A DNA stretch of 64,000 nucleotides. Origin: Shewanella sp. MR-4 (lineage in GTDB: Bacteria; Pseudomonadota; Gammaproteobacteria; Enterobacterales; Shewanellaceae). Made by a program: the position numbers and the translations under genes. Every line of letters begins with the position of its first letter. The first letter of the stretch is position 1. The notes beneath the pieces were generated by a model. It saw nothing but the letters and a program-made list of their open reading frames with translations. It was not told the origin of the DNA and ran no database searches. Location of the stretch: positions 806,001 to 870,000 of the forward strand of contig NC_008321.1 of NCBI RefSeq assembly GCF_000014685.1. Reading direction: 5' to 3'. Shown here piece by piece: positions 44,071 to 53,660 of this stretch.

Positions 44071-44970
44071 CTAAGGGGCTATCAAGATTTCCCGCTGTTT
44101 AGGGATAGCCGATGGCTGAAACTGGGCCACTGCCTGGGCCAGCATTTGCGGCGCCGTCGTCGGCTCCACCGGCGCTTGGCCTAAAAAGGCGAGGGCAGCA
44201 TTGAGACTCGCCTGCGGATGCTGTTTATCGATAGCCTGCGCATGGTTTTGTTTCGATAGCTTAAATCCCGGCGTCAAACAGGCTAAGGGTAAATGCAGCC
44301 ACTGCGGCGCGCTTAGGCCAAAGGTTTGATATAGGCTTAATTGGCGGCAACTGGCTTCGATTAAATCGTAACCTCGCACCACTTCGGTAATGCCTTGATA
44401 GGCGTCATCGAGCACCACGGCGAGTTGATAGGCATAAAGTCCATCGCTGCGTTTGATAATAAAATCTTCGGCGGCAAAGGCTTGGTCCACTACGACCTTT
44501 CCCATCAGATTATCGCTAAATTCGGCCACTTGCGCACGATTCACGATGCGGATCGCGCCCGATTGATGCGGTGTGGCTAACCGATGGCAGCGGCCATCGT
44601 AAATTCCGCCCATGGCTTGGATCTGTTTGCGGCTGCACTGGCAAAAGTAGGCGTTATCCTCGGCGAGTAACTCATCGAGCTTGGCTTGATAGGCCTCGGT
44701 GCGGTCACTCTGATACAACACTTCATCGTCCCACTCGAAGCCGAAGGCCTCTAAGGTACGTAAAATATCATCGGCAGCGCCAGCAACTTCCCTTGGAGGA
44801 TCAATATCTTCTACACGAATTAACCACTTCCCGCCTAAGGAGCGCGCCCGCAGATAACTACCAAGGGCAGCGATAAGCGATCCAAAGTGCAGCGCGCCAG
44901 AAGGCGAAGGGGCAAAACGACCTACATAGGGACGCAAAGCTGAAGTGTCAAAGGTGTGAGTTGCCATCAT
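44071..44970 (-). CDS. gluQ: Glutamyl-Q tRNA(Asp) synthetase
   Basis: A 299-residue truncated class I synthetase that attaches glutamate to queuosine in tRNA(Asp). It has the HIGH-type motif GRFAPSPSGALHFGSL and a zinc site (CQCSRKQ with later Cys/His). A KMSKS-like segment reads KLSKQN. It lacks the anticodon-binding domain of true GluRS, as expected. It lies downstream of dksA in the order common to gammaproteobacteria. ATG 44970 and 44967 are adjacent alternatives. Confidence 0.94.
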   Translation of the reverse strand: MMATHTFDTSALRPYVGRFAPSPSGALHFGSLIAALGSYLRARSLGGKWLIRVEDIDPPREVAGAADDILRTLEAFGFEWDDEVLYQSDRTEAYQAKLDELLAEDNAYFCQCSRKQIQAMGGIYDGRCHRLATPHQSGAIRIVNRAQVAEFSDNLMGKVVVDQAFAAEDFIIKRSDGLYAYQLAVVLDDAYQGITEVVRGYDLIEASCRQLSLYQTFGLSAPQWLHLPLACLTPGFKLSKQNHAQAIDKQHPQASLNAALAFLGQAPVEPTTAPQMLAQAVAQFQPSAIPKQREILIAP

Positions 44971-45074
44971 AGGAATTTGCAGGTGTAGCCAGTCAAAGTG
45001 GCCATATTTTAGAGGGATGCGAATAAAAAAGCGAAGTGAAACAGGGAAGGTAATGCAAGGCGCATAAACAAGTA

Positions 45075-45098
45075 GGCGGGGAAATCCCCGCCCGAAGA
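45075..45098 (-). terminator. Terminator after dksA
   Basis: A 7-bp GC-rich stem GGCGGGG-N4-CCCCGCC; the minus strand continues TACTTGTTTA, which is only moderately T-rich. It may attenuate transcription into gluQ. Confidence 0.5.
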
Positions 45099-45105
45099 TG
45101 GCCGA

Positions 45106-45549
45106 TTAACCCGCCATTTGCTTCTCTTTGATCTCTGCAAGCGTTTTACAGTCGATACATTGATCGGCCGTTGGACGCGCTTCGAGACGGCGAATGCCGA
45201 TTTCGATACCGCAAGAATCGCAGAAGCCAAAATCGTCTTCTTCGATTTTTTGAAGGGTTTTTTCGATCTTCTTGATCAGTTTACGTTCTCTGTCGCGCGC
45301 ACGCAGTTCGAGACTGAACTCTTCTTCCTGTGCTGCACGGTCTACAGGATCGGGAAAGTTTGCTGCTTCGTCCTGCATGTGACTCAGAGTACGGTCGACC
45401 TCTTCACGCAACTGATTGCGCCAAGCTTCAAGAATTGTCTTGAAGTGACCCAGTTGCTTAGCGTTCATATACTCCTCACCCGGCTTTTCCTGGTAGGGAC
45501 TTACACCTGCGATAGCGAGTACGCCAAGTTTTTTGGTGCCTTCAGGCAT
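45106..45549 (-). CDS. dksA: RNA polymerase-binding transcription factor DksA
   Basis: A 147-residue regulator that works with ppGpp through the RNA polymerase secondary channel. The coiled-coil domain carries the catalytic tip pair DPVDRAAQEEEFSLELR (about 72-88), with the DxxDxA acidic motif. The C-terminal zinc finger is CDSCG with CIDC (about 114-138). Length and sequence match gammaproteobacterial DksA. Confidence 0.97.
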   Translation of the reverse strand: MPEGTKKLGVLAIAGVSPYQEKPGEEYMNAKQLGHFKTILEAWRNQLREEVDRTLSHMQDEAANFPDPVDRAAQEEEFSLELRARDRERKLIKKIEKTLQKIEEDDFGFCDSCGIEIGIRRLEARPTADQCIDCKTLAEIKEKQMAG

Positions 45550-45712
45550 AACGCATCTCCTGTCATCATTTGCGTTTGTAGGGCGTCCTTAAGAACGGCC
45601 GCTATCTATATCAGAATCTTTACAACGAGGCAAATTTTTCATTTCACCTTGGCAGAATTTTTTGACTGCCTTCGCTAATTGAAATGAAAAAGCATTTTAC
45701 TCAATCTTAACA

Positions 45713-46417
45713 TCATACTCGGACTGGACACGATTGGGCTAGATGTATCTCATCGGGGGAGATTTCGCAGCGATAGGCTAACACTTCTACGCCAGATAAG
45801 ATTGCTTTTTTCAATAAGTTAGCATATTCCGGGTCGATATGTGCCGCGGGGGCCACGCTGTGGATGTCTGTGTGTTGCACCACAAATAGCAATACGGCTC
45901 TGTGCCCAAGGCTCGCCATATGCATTAATTCCCGTAGATGTTTTTGGCCGCGAAGGCTCACCGCATCGGGGAAATAGCCTTGACCATCTTCAAGCAAAGT
46001 ACAACTTTTGACTTCTATATAACAGGCGGGTTTTTGAGCGGATTCCAGTAGAATATCGATGCGACTATTCTCATCCCCATACTTCACCTCGCGACTTAAG
46101 CTGTCGTAACCTGTCAGTTCAGTGATGATACCTTTATTAAGGGCTTCCTCGACCAGGGCGTTGGCATTGCCCGAATGAATGCCGATAAGGCCACCCGTTG
46201 GCGTGGCCATTAACTCCCATGTGTGGGCGTACTTGCGCTTAGGATTATTTGAGGTCGAAAACCACACCGTTTCGCCGGGGAACAGACAGTTACGCATTGA
46301 GCCGGTATTGGGACAATGCAGGGTGATTTCAGTGCCGTCTTCGAGTTGAACATCGGCGAGAAAACGTTTGTAGCGTTTGAGTAACTTTCCCGGTTTCAGT
46401 GCTGGACTAAAGTGCAT
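45713..46417 (-). CDS. sfsA: Sugar fermentation stimulation protein homolog SfsA
   Basis: A 234-residue DNA-binding/nuclease-fold protein. Conserved motifs: KRYKRFLADV, CPNTGSM, YGDENSRIDILLE and YIEVKSCTL (a PD-(D/E)XK-like core). Physiological function is not established. It lies upstream of dksA in the same direction, as in many enterobacteria. Confidence 0.93.
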   Translation of the reverse strand: MHFSPALKPGKLLKRYKRFLADVQLEDGTEITLHCPNTGSMRNCLFPGETVWFSTSNNPKRKYAHTWELMATPTGGLIGIHSGNANALVEEALNKGIITELTGYDSLSREVKYGDENSRIDILLESAQKPACYIEVKSCTLLEDGQGYFPDAVSLRGQKHLRELMHMASLGHRAVLLFVVQHTDIHSVAPAAHIDPEYANLLKKAILSGVEVLAYRCEISPDEIHLAQSCPVRV

Positions 46418-46648
46418 GCTATAACCTGTATCTAGGCATTCTGGCGCCTAAGACTAACAAATTTCGCAAATGTTTACAGATTTTACCTAGGTAACTTAGG
46501 CCGATGGCTTTCAGTCCTCGGCCGCTGGCAGTAAACTGCCGCCAACCAGGTCGTACTGTGTATACCCCAAAAGCTTGAGGATGCTGATACTCGTCTCCTT
46601 AATTGACATGGGTATAAAAGCAAGAACAAATCAACATAAGGACCCCTC

Positions 46649-47941
46649 ATGAGTGAACTTAAAGTGACTGAAGTGATGAGAGTTGAGTTAACCAAAGATA
46701 CCCCCGCAGCCCATTGGGGCAAAGCTGATGTGACCTTCAATGCCGAAGGCGCATTAGTCCACTTAGGTGGCGGCGATGAGCTGCGCCAAATTCAAATGGC
46801 GGCGCGTAAATTACGTAATCAAGGGATTAACACCGTCGCCTTGGCGGGGTCTCTTTGGGATCTCAATAGCCAATGGGTCTTCGCCCAAGGTTTTGCCACA
46901 GCTAAACCCGGTTATAAGATCCAATGGTGCGGTGATGACGCAGTGCAAGCCGAGTTACAACGTCGCTTAGAAGTGGCGACATTTGCCCGTCAACTGATCA
47001 ACGACACCCCTGAAAATCTGTCTCCGGTGAAACTGGCGCAGCAAGCAGCCAAATGGTTAGCCGATATCGGTGGCGCTAAGGTGAGCTACCGTATCATTGA
47101 AGGCGAAGCATTATTAGAAGAGCAATGGATTGGTATCCATGCCGTAGGCCGTGGCAGCGAGCGTCCACCAGCGATGTTAGAGCTAGACTTTAACCCGCTG
47201 TCAGCCGATGCCCCAGTATCTGTTGCCTTAGTCGGTAAAGGGATTACCTTCGACTCAGGCGGTTATAGCATTAAAGCCTCTGAAGGCATGCTGGGTATGA
47301 AGTGCGATATGGGCGGCGCCGCAACGGTTACCGCAGCACTGGGCCTTGCGATTAAATCGGGCCTGAACAAACGCGTTAAGTTATTCCTCTGCTGCGCAGA
47401 AAACCTCATTAGCGGCCGCGCCTATAAGCTGGGTGATATCCTCACTTACAAAAATGGCGTGACAGTCGAAGTGGTTAACACGGATGCCGAAGGTCGTTTA
47501 GTGCTGGCCGATGGTCTGCAAGCGGCTTCTGCGACGGGTGCACCTTTTATTATCGATGCGGCAACCTTAACTGGCGCAGCTGTGATGGCGGTGGGCTCTA
47601 ACTACAACGCGATTTTCTCGCCTCAGACTGAAGTGTTACAGCTGGCGCAGCAAAAGGCGTCGACAGTGGCCGAGCGTGTATGGCCATTGCCATTGGATCC
47701 TTGGCACAAAGACATGTGCCCATCTGCCTATGCAGATACCGCAAACAGTCGCCCTGTAAAAGGTGGTGGTGCAGGTGGTGCCTCGAATGCGGCGGGCTTC
47801 CTGTGGCGTTTCGTTTCGCCAGAAGCGAAATGGTTACACGTTGATTTAGCGGCGGCCTTCGAAGATTCGGCTTCTGCACTATGGGGCGCAGGTGCGACCA
47901 CCAATGGCGTGCTGACCATCAGCGAACTGATTAAAGGTTAA
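46649..47941 (+). CDS. pepB: Aminopeptidase B (leucyl aminopeptidase family M17)
   Basis: A 430-residue zinc/manganese-dependent aminopeptidase. The M17 signature NTDAEGRLVLADGL (about 274-287) and metal-binding GKGITFDSGGYSIK (about 196-209), with the MKCDMGGAA segment, are visible. Length and N-terminal domain fit PepB rather than PepA. It stands alone with its own terminator. Confidence 0.93.
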   Translation: MSELKVTEVMRVELTKDTPAAHWGKADVTFNAEGALVHLGGGDELRQIQMAARKLRNQGINTVALAGSLWDLNSQWVFAQGFATAKPGYKIQWCGDDAVQAELQRRLEVATFARQLINDTPENLSPVKLAQQAAKWLADIGGAKVSYRIIEGEALLEEQWIGIHAVGRGSERPPAMLELDFNPLSADAPVSVALVGKGITFDSGGYSIKASEGMLGMKCDMGGAATVTAALGLAIKSGLNKRVKLFLCCAENLISGRAYKLGDILTYKNGVTVEVVNTDAEGRLVLADGLQAASATGAPFIIDAATLTGAAVMAVGSNYNAIFSPQTEVLQLAQQKASTVAERVWPLPLDPWHKDMCPSAYADTANSRPVKGGGAGGASNAAGFLWRFVSPEAKWLHVDLAAAFEDSASALWGAGATTNGVLTISELIKG

Positions 47942-47990
47942 GTTTGCCTTTGCGACTGCAGCTCGCCAGTCGGCTCGCTTTTTTGATTTA

Positions 47991-48013
47991 AAACCGCCTT
48001 CGGGCGGTTTTTT
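47991..48013 (+). terminator. Terminator of pepB
   Basis: AAAACCGCC-TTCG-GGCGGTTTTTT, a UUCG-capped hairpin with a T tail. Confidence 0.9.
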
Positions 48014-48119
48014 ATTGCCTAAAATTGAGGAATAGGATGTACTGATTGTTCAAGTGTTTATTCTTATGATTCAGCAGGTTAGTTGCTGGTGTGGCTGAAA
48101 TGATCGTTCGGGAAAGACT

Positions 48120-48629
48120 ATGCTAAGGATACGTAAAGCGACTCCATTAGATGCCAACACCTGTTGGGATATCCGCAATGCGGCCATCAATAAAGGCTGC
48201 GCTGGATTTTATTCTCAAGATGATTTGCGGTGCTGGACGCAGGGCGAATTGACCGAGTCTTTCACTCGCATGGTAGGCGCACATTTTTATGTGGCTGAAA
48301 TCTTTGATGATGCTACTCAAGAAGGCACTTTGGTTGGCACCATTATGCTGGATGAGCCTTATGCCCAAGTCGAAGCCTTATTCGTTTCCCCCAATGCTAT
48401 GGGCTTGGGTGTTGGTAAGTCACTACTGCAATTTATTGAATCAAAAGCCTTTAACTTAGGCATTGCCCAATTGCGATTGGAGTCGACCTTAAATGCGGTC
48501 GGATTTTATCGCCACTGTGGCTTCGGCGGTGAAGGCTTAGAGGAAGACGCCGTCTATTGCTCGCCCCGTGGCATCGCCTTGGATTGTCGAGTGATGTATA
48601 AGAATCTCGTGCGAAATAAATCAGTTTAA
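48120..48629 (+). CDS. GNAT-family N-acetyltransferase
   Basis: A 169-residue acetyltransferase. The acetyl-CoA-binding motif A reads VSPNAMGLGVGKSLL (about 89-103), and FYRHCGFG (about 128) is the usual C-terminal GNAT element. Substrate is unknown. It is followed by the tandem-repeat array. Confidence 0.85.
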   Translation: MLRIRKATPLDANTCWDIRNAAINKGCAGFYSQDDLRCWTQGELTESFTRMVGAHFYVAEIFDDATQEGTLVGTIMLDEPYAQVEALFVSPNAMGLGVGKSLLQFIESKAFNLGIAQLRLESTLNAVGFYRHCGFGGEGLEEDAVYCSPRGIALDCRVMYKNLVRNKSV

Positions 48630-48682
48630 TAACGGCTAGCTTAAACACTGGTATAAAGTTAACTATTGATTAGTTGTTGCTG

Positions 48683-49045
48683 AATGCTGACATACCCAAG
48701 GTAACCAACAGATCAAGCATTGAAGTGGGATTCACTTCTAATACTTGTTTTGAAGGGTTGTTGGCACACCCAAGGGAATCAACAGACCAAGCATTGAAGT
48801 GGAATTAACTGTTTAGACTAAACGCAAGACGGGGTTGTTGACATACCCAAGGTAACCAACAGAGCATGCATGGATGTGGAATTAATAGCTTAGACTTAAC
48901 GCAATATGGGGTTGCTGACATACTCAAGGGAATCAACAGATCAAGCATTGAAGTGGAATTGACTTCTAATACTTGTTTTGAAGGGTTGTTGGCACACCCA
49001 AGGGAATCAACAGATCAAGATGGGGGAATTAACTCCCAAGAGTAT
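48683..49045. repeat. Five-unit tandem repeat array, 74/77-bp period
   Basis: Five copies share a core of about 45 bases (consensus CATACCCAAGG, then AACCAACAGATCAAGCATTG, then AAGTGGAATT). The CAAG landmark lies at 48697, 48771, 48848, 48925 and 48999, so spacings are 74, 77, 77 and 74. Spacers are of two types in the order A-B-B-A (A ends CTTGTTTTGAAGGG, B contains TTAGACT and AACGCAA). The blocks 48711-48790 and 48939-49018 are nearly identical, indicating segmental duplication. Neither period is a multiple of three, which argues against coding. The fifth unit is truncated. Function is unknown. Confidence 0.85.
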
Positions 49046-49167
49046 GCCAACTATCGTTCTTTCGCCTGAAATCCCGATGCCAATAAGATTAACTTCAATG
49101 GCTTAAATCAAGCTTAATCTATTGCTCAAAAAGGCTTTATTTGATTAAGCCACATCTTAACTCTATC

Positions 49168-50055
49168 TCAGTTTGCCTGCGGGCTATTAAGCTGTTGGCG
49201 TTTTTCCATTAAATCTTTAATCAAGGGGGTGAGGATCAGCTCCATTGCTAGGGACATTTTTCCGCCCGGCACCACTAAGGTGTTGACCCGTGACATAAAG
49301 GAGCCTTGGATCATGCTCAAATAATAGGGGAAGTCGACGTTGTTGATACCGCGAAAACGGATCACCACAAAGCTTTCATCTAGGCTTGGAATATCTTTGG
49401 CGCTAAAGGGGTTAGAAGTGTCTACCGTCGGCACCCGTTGGAAGTTGATATGGGTACGGGAAAACTGCGGCGTCATATGTTTAATGTAATCGTCCATGCT
49501 GCGCACGATTGAGCCCATGACTTTTTCGCGGCTATGACCCCGCTCCGAGGTGTCACGAATGATCTTTTGGATCCACTCTAAGTTGACGATAGGCACCATG
49601 CCGATCAGCAAATCCACATGTTGGGCCACGTTGGCATCGCCCGTGACTACGCCACCATGTAAGCCTTCGTAATACAACATATCGGTGTTTTCGGGCAGTG
49701 GACGCCATTGGGTGAAGGTGCCCGGCATTTGGTTAAAAGGCACCGCCTCATCGAAGGTGTGTAAATAGCTGCGGGTTTCGCCTTGGCCCGTGGCGCCGTA
49801 ATCGCGAAAGCATTGCTCTAGGCGGGCAAAGTTGTTGGCCTCGGGGCCAAAGTAACTCAGATTGCGATTCTCAGCCTGGGATTTACGGATCATCACTTCC
49901 ATCTCTGCACGGGTAAAGTGATGAAAACTATCGCCTTCTACAAAGGCAGCGTTGATCCCTAGCTGGCGAAAGATATGACTAAAGGCGGTAGTAGTAGTGG
50001 TGGTTCCTGCGCCGGATGAGCCTGTAACTGCAATAATCGGATGTTTTGCTGACAT
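49168..50055 (-). CDS. prkB: Phosphoribulokinase-family protein PrkB
   Basis: A 295-residue P-loop kinase. The Walker A region is TGSSGAGTTTTTTAF (about 10-24), followed by the PRK core FVEGDSFHHFTRAEM. No RuBisCO or Calvin-cycle gene is nearby and heterotrophic gammaproteobacteria commonly carry this homolog, so a carbon-fixation role is unlikely; the true substrate is unknown. It ends the yheT-yheU-prkB unit, 88 bases after yheU. Confidence 0.9.
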   Translation of the reverse strand: MSAKHPIIAVTGSSGAGTTTTTTAFSHIFRQLGINAAFVEGDSFHHFTRAEMEVMIRKSQAENRNLSYFGPEANNFARLEQCFRDYGATGQGETRSYLHTFDEAVPFNQMPGTFTQWRPLPENTDMLYYEGLHGGVVTGDANVAQHVDLLIGMVPIVNLEWIQKIIRDTSERGHSREKVMGSIVRSMDDYIKHMTPQFSRTHINFQRVPTVDTSNPFSAKDIPSLDESFVVIRFRGINNVDFPYYLSMIQGSFMSRVNTLVVPGGKMSLAMELILTPLIKDLMEKRQQLNSPQAN

Positions 50056-50143
50056 TTTTTCTACCTAGCTAGGAACCTAAAGAGCCGCTCATTTGGAGCG
50101 ATAAACCGTATAAGCTATTTATACGGCACAGGGATACTGGTGG

Positions 50144-50389
50144 TCAATCTTGCCGTTTTGCTACTTGGTCGGCGTGGCGAATAGCAAAGGATTCATCGTC
50201 CTCGCTGTATTCCAAGACGAGTTTTCCTTGTTTAAGTGCTTGTTGGCATTGCACTATTGCGGCTGATAGTTCTTGCTCATCTAGGCTAGTAAAACTACCA
50301 TCCTCCACTTGGCCTAAAAGATATTCGCGGATCAAATTGGCTAACGTCTCTTTCGGAAGTTGGAGTAAAGCATCGTAGGGGATAAGCAT
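50144..50389 (-). CDS. yheU: YheU family protein (UPF0270)
   Basis: An 81-residue acidic protein with the family opening MLIPYDALLQLPKETLANLI. No catalytic motif is visible. Found between yheT and prkB as in enterobacteria. Confidence 0.9.
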   Translation of the reverse strand: MLIPYDALLQLPKETLANLIREYLLGQVEDGSFTSLDEQELSAAIVQCQQALKQGKLVLEYSEDDESFAIRHADQVAKRQD

Positions 50390-50398
50390 TCGGGTTCC

Positions 50399-51382
50399 TT
50401 AAGGTGCCGATGAAGCATCATTGGCGAGTAAAAAGTCTAAAATGCGCCGCTCTAGATAATAGCGCGGCTTCCAAGGTGAACCACCCTCAATAAAACCGAC
50501 ATGGCCACCATGAGCATGTAATTCATATTCCACATGCTCCGAAAGCTGGCTGGAATGTGGGATAACGGCATCCGTCATAAAGGGATCGTCCTTGGCGTGC
50601 AAGATCAGCGTTGGCTTAGTGATGCACTTGATAAAGGGGAGGCCGCTGGCGCGAGTGTAGTAATCTTCAACGCCCAAAAATCCATGGAGCGGTGCGGTGA
50701 CTTTATCGTCAAAGTCATAAAAAGTATTAAGATTAGCTACTTGCATTGGACTCAATGCCATCGCACCCGCCAGATCGGGGTCAGCGAGCTTTTGATTGAC
50801 CTTATGCTGTAACTGTTTGATTAAATGGCTTTGATACACCTTTGAAAAACCATTTTCTAAGCGTTTAGCGCAGGCCGATAATTGCAGCGGCGCCGACACG
50901 ACCACTGCTCTGCTTAACAGGCTCTGCTCTTGATATTCGCCTTGATATTTGGTCAGCACATTGCCGCCTAAGCTGTAACCCACGGCTAATAAAGGTGATT
51001 GCGGATACGTTTGTTGCAGCAGGCTTAGACTAAACTGCAGGTCGTCGGTATCGCCACTGTGATAACTGCGGGCGAGGCGATTGGTTTCCCCTGAGCAGCT
51101 TCTGTGATGGTGAACCACTGCTGCTAACTCTTGTTCTTTGCAGGCCTGTAGAATACGTCTGGCATAATGGGATTGGGCACTGCCCTCTAACCCATGAATG
51201 ATGACCACAATCGGTTTGCCGACTTGGGGCCTTGCTTGCCAATCTAAATCGATAAAATCGCCGTCGGGAAGCTCGAGTCGTTGTCGCTCAAGCACAGGTT
51301 TGGCCACTTTAGTGAAAACGGGCAGAATAGTTTGTACATGGGGACTTTTGGCCCACCAAGGCGGATTAAAAACGTTTGGCAT
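50399..51382 (-). CDS. yheT: Alpha/beta hydrolase YheT
   Basis: A 327-residue hydrolase of the YheT/UPF0017 family. The oxyanion region is VIIHGLEGSAQSHYA, the nucleophile elbow GYSLGGN (about 139-145). The acid lies in LILHAKDDPF and the catalytic His in ELHAHGGHVGF. Substrate is unknown. It is first in yheT-yheU-prkB, nine bases before yheU. Confidence 0.92.
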   Translation of the reverse strand: MPNVFNPPWWAKSPHVQTILPVFTKVAKPVLERQRLELPDGDFIDLDWQARPQVGKPIVVIIHGLEGSAQSHYARRILQACKEQELAAVVHHHRSCSGETNRLARSYHSGDTDDLQFSLSLLQQTYPQSPLLAVGYSLGGNVLTKYQGEYQEQSLLSRAVVVSAPLQLSACAKRLENGFSKVYQSHLIKQLQHKVNQKLADPDLAGAMALSPMQVANLNTFYDFDDKVTAPLHGFLGVEDYYTRASGLPFIKCITKPTLILHAKDDPFMTDAVIPHSSQLSEHVEYELHAHGGHVGFIEGGSPWKPRYYLERRILDFLLANDASSAP

Positions 51383-51493
51383 GGGATCTTATCTTGATAT
51401 CAACTATTGCTGAAAATTAAAACGTGTGTTTAATTTAGATTCGCGGTCATTGTAGCACAATAATTTAACACTTAGCGTCTTGGGGAGACATAG

Positions 51494-52000
51494 ATGAATA
51501 GACGTACCTTTTTACTGGGCGCGTTTGCCGGTACGGCGGCGATTGCCTTGGGGGTAAATCTCTACTCTCCCGAATTCAGCCTCCCCGATGAAGGCGAAGA
51601 AAAAGACTATCGTTTGTTATTTGGAGTGTTGTTACCTGTGATGCTCGATGGGGCCTTGCCCGATGTGGCAACCCATAAACAGGCGGCACAAAATCGCACC
51701 TTAGATGCCATTAAGCAATCGATCGCTGGGCTGCCCGATGAGCAACAGGCGGAGCTATTCGAACTACTCGATATGCTGGAAAATCGTCTCGGTTTACTGC
51801 TGCTGACCTCGAGTATGACGCCACTCTTGATGCGTTCGCCCAGCGACTTAACGCAAATGTTGGAAACCTGGCGCCACAGCTACTTTGCATTATTGCAAAC
51901 GGCTTATTTAGGCCTGCGGGAATTAGTGATGGCCAGCTATTACGCCTGTCCAGAGCATTGGAGCCGACTTCACTACGCCAAGCCTGAATTGTTCAAATAG
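51494..52000 (+). CDS. Tat-signal protein, putative small subunit of a GMC-type dehydrogenase
   Basis: A 168-residue protein beginning MNRRTFLLGAFAGTAAIALG, a twin-arginine signal. The remainder is helical and resembles gluconate 2-dehydrogenase subunit 3-type proteins, which accompany GMC flavoproteins. It is 46 bases before the GMC gene. GGGGAGA lies upstream. If so, it would carry its folded partner across the membrane, since the oxidoreductase has no signal of its own. Confidence 0.65.
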   Translation: MNRRTFLLGAFAGTAAIALGVNLYSPEFSLPDEGEEKDYRLLFGVLLPVMLDGALPDVATHKQAAQNRTLDAIKQSIAGLPDEQQAELFELLDMLENRLGLLLLTSSMTPLLMRSPSDLTQMLETWRHSYFALLQTAYLGLRELVMASYYACPEHWSRLHYAKPELFK

Positions 52001-52046
52001 GCTGAATTTATAATAATAACAATAATGTAAGAATGGAGAATTCCAA

Positions 52047-53648
52047 GTGGCAATCATAGATCCCATAGTGACAGGCTTAAATTCCGGTTGGTTACATACC
52101 GACGCCAGTCAGCTGCAAGAAAACCAGCAATTTGAAGCCGATGTGGTGATTGTAGGCACGGGCGCAGGCGGCGGTGTGGCGGCGGAGATCCTCAGCCAAG
52201 CGGGGCTTAGTGTGATCATGATTGAAGCGGGGCCGCTTAAATCCTCCAGCGACTTTAATATGGAGGAGCGGGTCGCTTACCCTAATTTGTATCAACAGGC
52301 GGCCGCGATGAAAACCGCCGATAAGGCGATTGGGATTTTTCAAGGTCGCGCCGTGGGCGGCTCGACCACCATCAATTGGACCACCTCGATTCGTACTCCT
52401 AAGGAAGCCTTAGCCTTTTGGGCGCAGCATAAATCCGTTGCGGGTCTCGACCCCGACGCTCTGGCCCCTTGGTTCGAGCAGATGGAGCAGCGGCTTAATA
52501 TTCATGAATGGAATTATGAACCTAACCGCAATAATGGCGCCCTCAAGCAAGGCTGCATCAACCTAGGTTGGGATTACACTGTTATTAAGCGTAACGTGGC
52601 GGGCTGTTGGAATACTGGTTATTGCGGCATGGGTTGCCCAGTCAATGCTAAGCAGTCGATGTTAGTGACTACGATTCCGACTGCATTAGAGAAGGGCGCG
52701 CAGCTTTTTAGCCGTGCCAAAGTCGTTAAGATTGAACACCATAATGGCCAAGTGTTTGCCCTCAAGGCGCAGGCGCTTGATGTTAATTTACGGCCGACGT
52801 CGGTCGAGCTGTTATTTAAAGCCAAACACTATATTTTAAGCGCTGGCGCTATCCACACGCCGACCTTGATGATGCGCTCCGACGTGCCCGATCCCTATCA
52901 GCTATTGGGCAAGCGTACCTTTTTGCATCCTACAGTGCTCTCTGGCGGCGTATTTGCCGATGCCATTAATGCCCACAGTGGGGCGCCTCAATCTATCTAT
53001 TCCGATGAATTTGTTTGGAAAAATGGTGCCGATGGCGAGTTAGGTTACAAGCTTGAGGTGCCGCCGGTGCATCCGATTTTGATCGCCTCTAAAACCTTAG
53101 GTTACGGCGCCAGCCACGCCGAATTGATGGCGCAATTTAATCAGCTACAGGTCACTATCGCCTTGATCCGCGACGGTTATCATCCCGATAGCCAAGGTGG
53201 GCAAGTGCATCTCACCTCGACGGGCTTTGCCTTAGATTATCCGCTCTCCGAGGCCTTTTGGCGTGCGGCGCGGCGGGCGTATGCCAGCATGGCCGAATTG
53301 CAATTCTCGGCGGGGGCATTAAAAGTGCTGCCCATCAGTGATGGCATGCCTTATCTGTCGTCATGGAAGGAGGCGAAAGAGAGCATTGCGCAAATGGATT
53401 TAGCGCCGCTGCGGACAATCGTCGCCTCGGCGCACGTGATGGGCGGTTGCCCCTTTGGCGAGGATGAAAAGCTCTCTATGGTGAATAGCTATGGTCAGTC
53501 ACATTATCTGGATAATCTGTCGGTGATGGACGGTTCTATCTTCCCGACCAGTCTCGGGGCCAATCCGCAGCTGTCGATTTATGGCATTACCGCGCGCAAT
53601 GCCACGGCGCTGGCGCAAAAGCTGACCGATGGCCGAGAGCCGCAATAG
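52047..53648 (+). CDS. GMC-family FAD-dependent oxidoreductase
   Basis: A 533-residue flavoprotein with the FAD-binding motif VVIVGTGAGGGVAAEILS (about 34-51), the GMC signature GRAVGGSTTINWTTSIR (about 99) and a C-terminal ASAHVMGGCPFGED followed by DGSIFPTSLGANP. Cys-rich insertions (CWNTGYCGMGC) are unusual. It probably oxidises an alcohol or sterol-like substrate; identity unknown. It shares an operon with the Tat-signal gene and a GFA protein 12 bases downstream. The start appears to be GTG at 52047. Confidence 0.85.
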   Translation: MAIIDPIVTGLNSGWLHTDASQLQENQQFEADVVIVGTGAGGGVAAEILSQAGLSVIMIEAGPLKSSSDFNMEERVAYPNLYQQAAAMKTADKAIGIFQGRAVGGSTTINWTTSIRTPKEALAFWAQHKSVAGLDPDALAPWFEQMEQRLNIHEWNYEPNRNNGALKQGCINLGWDYTVIKRNVAGCWNTGYCGMGCPVNAKQSMLVTTIPTALEKGAQLFSRAKVVKIEHHNGQVFALKAQALDVNLRPTSVELLFKAKHYILSAGAIHTPTLMMRSDVPDPYQLLGKRTFLHPTVLSGGVFADAINAHSGAPQSIYSDEFVWKNGADGELGYKLEVPPVHPILIASKTLGYGASHAELMAQFNQLQVTIALIRDGYHPDSQGGQVHLTSTGFALDYPLSEAFWRAARRAYASMAELQFSAGALKVLPISDGMPYLSSWKEAKESIAQMDLAPLRTIVASAHVMGGCPFGEDEKLSMVNSYGQSHYLDNLSVMDGSIFPTSLGANPQLSIYGITARNATALAQKLTDGREPQ

Positions 53649-53660
53649 CGTGGAGTCTGC

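Noticed and set aside
48683..49045. CRISPR array
   Set aside because: Spacers are themselves repeated in two types, units are too long, and no cas genes are near.
48866..49069. 67-codon plus-strand ORF in the repeat array
   Set aside because: The repeat period is not a multiple of three and the peptide is not repeated in frame; there is no good ribosome-binding site.
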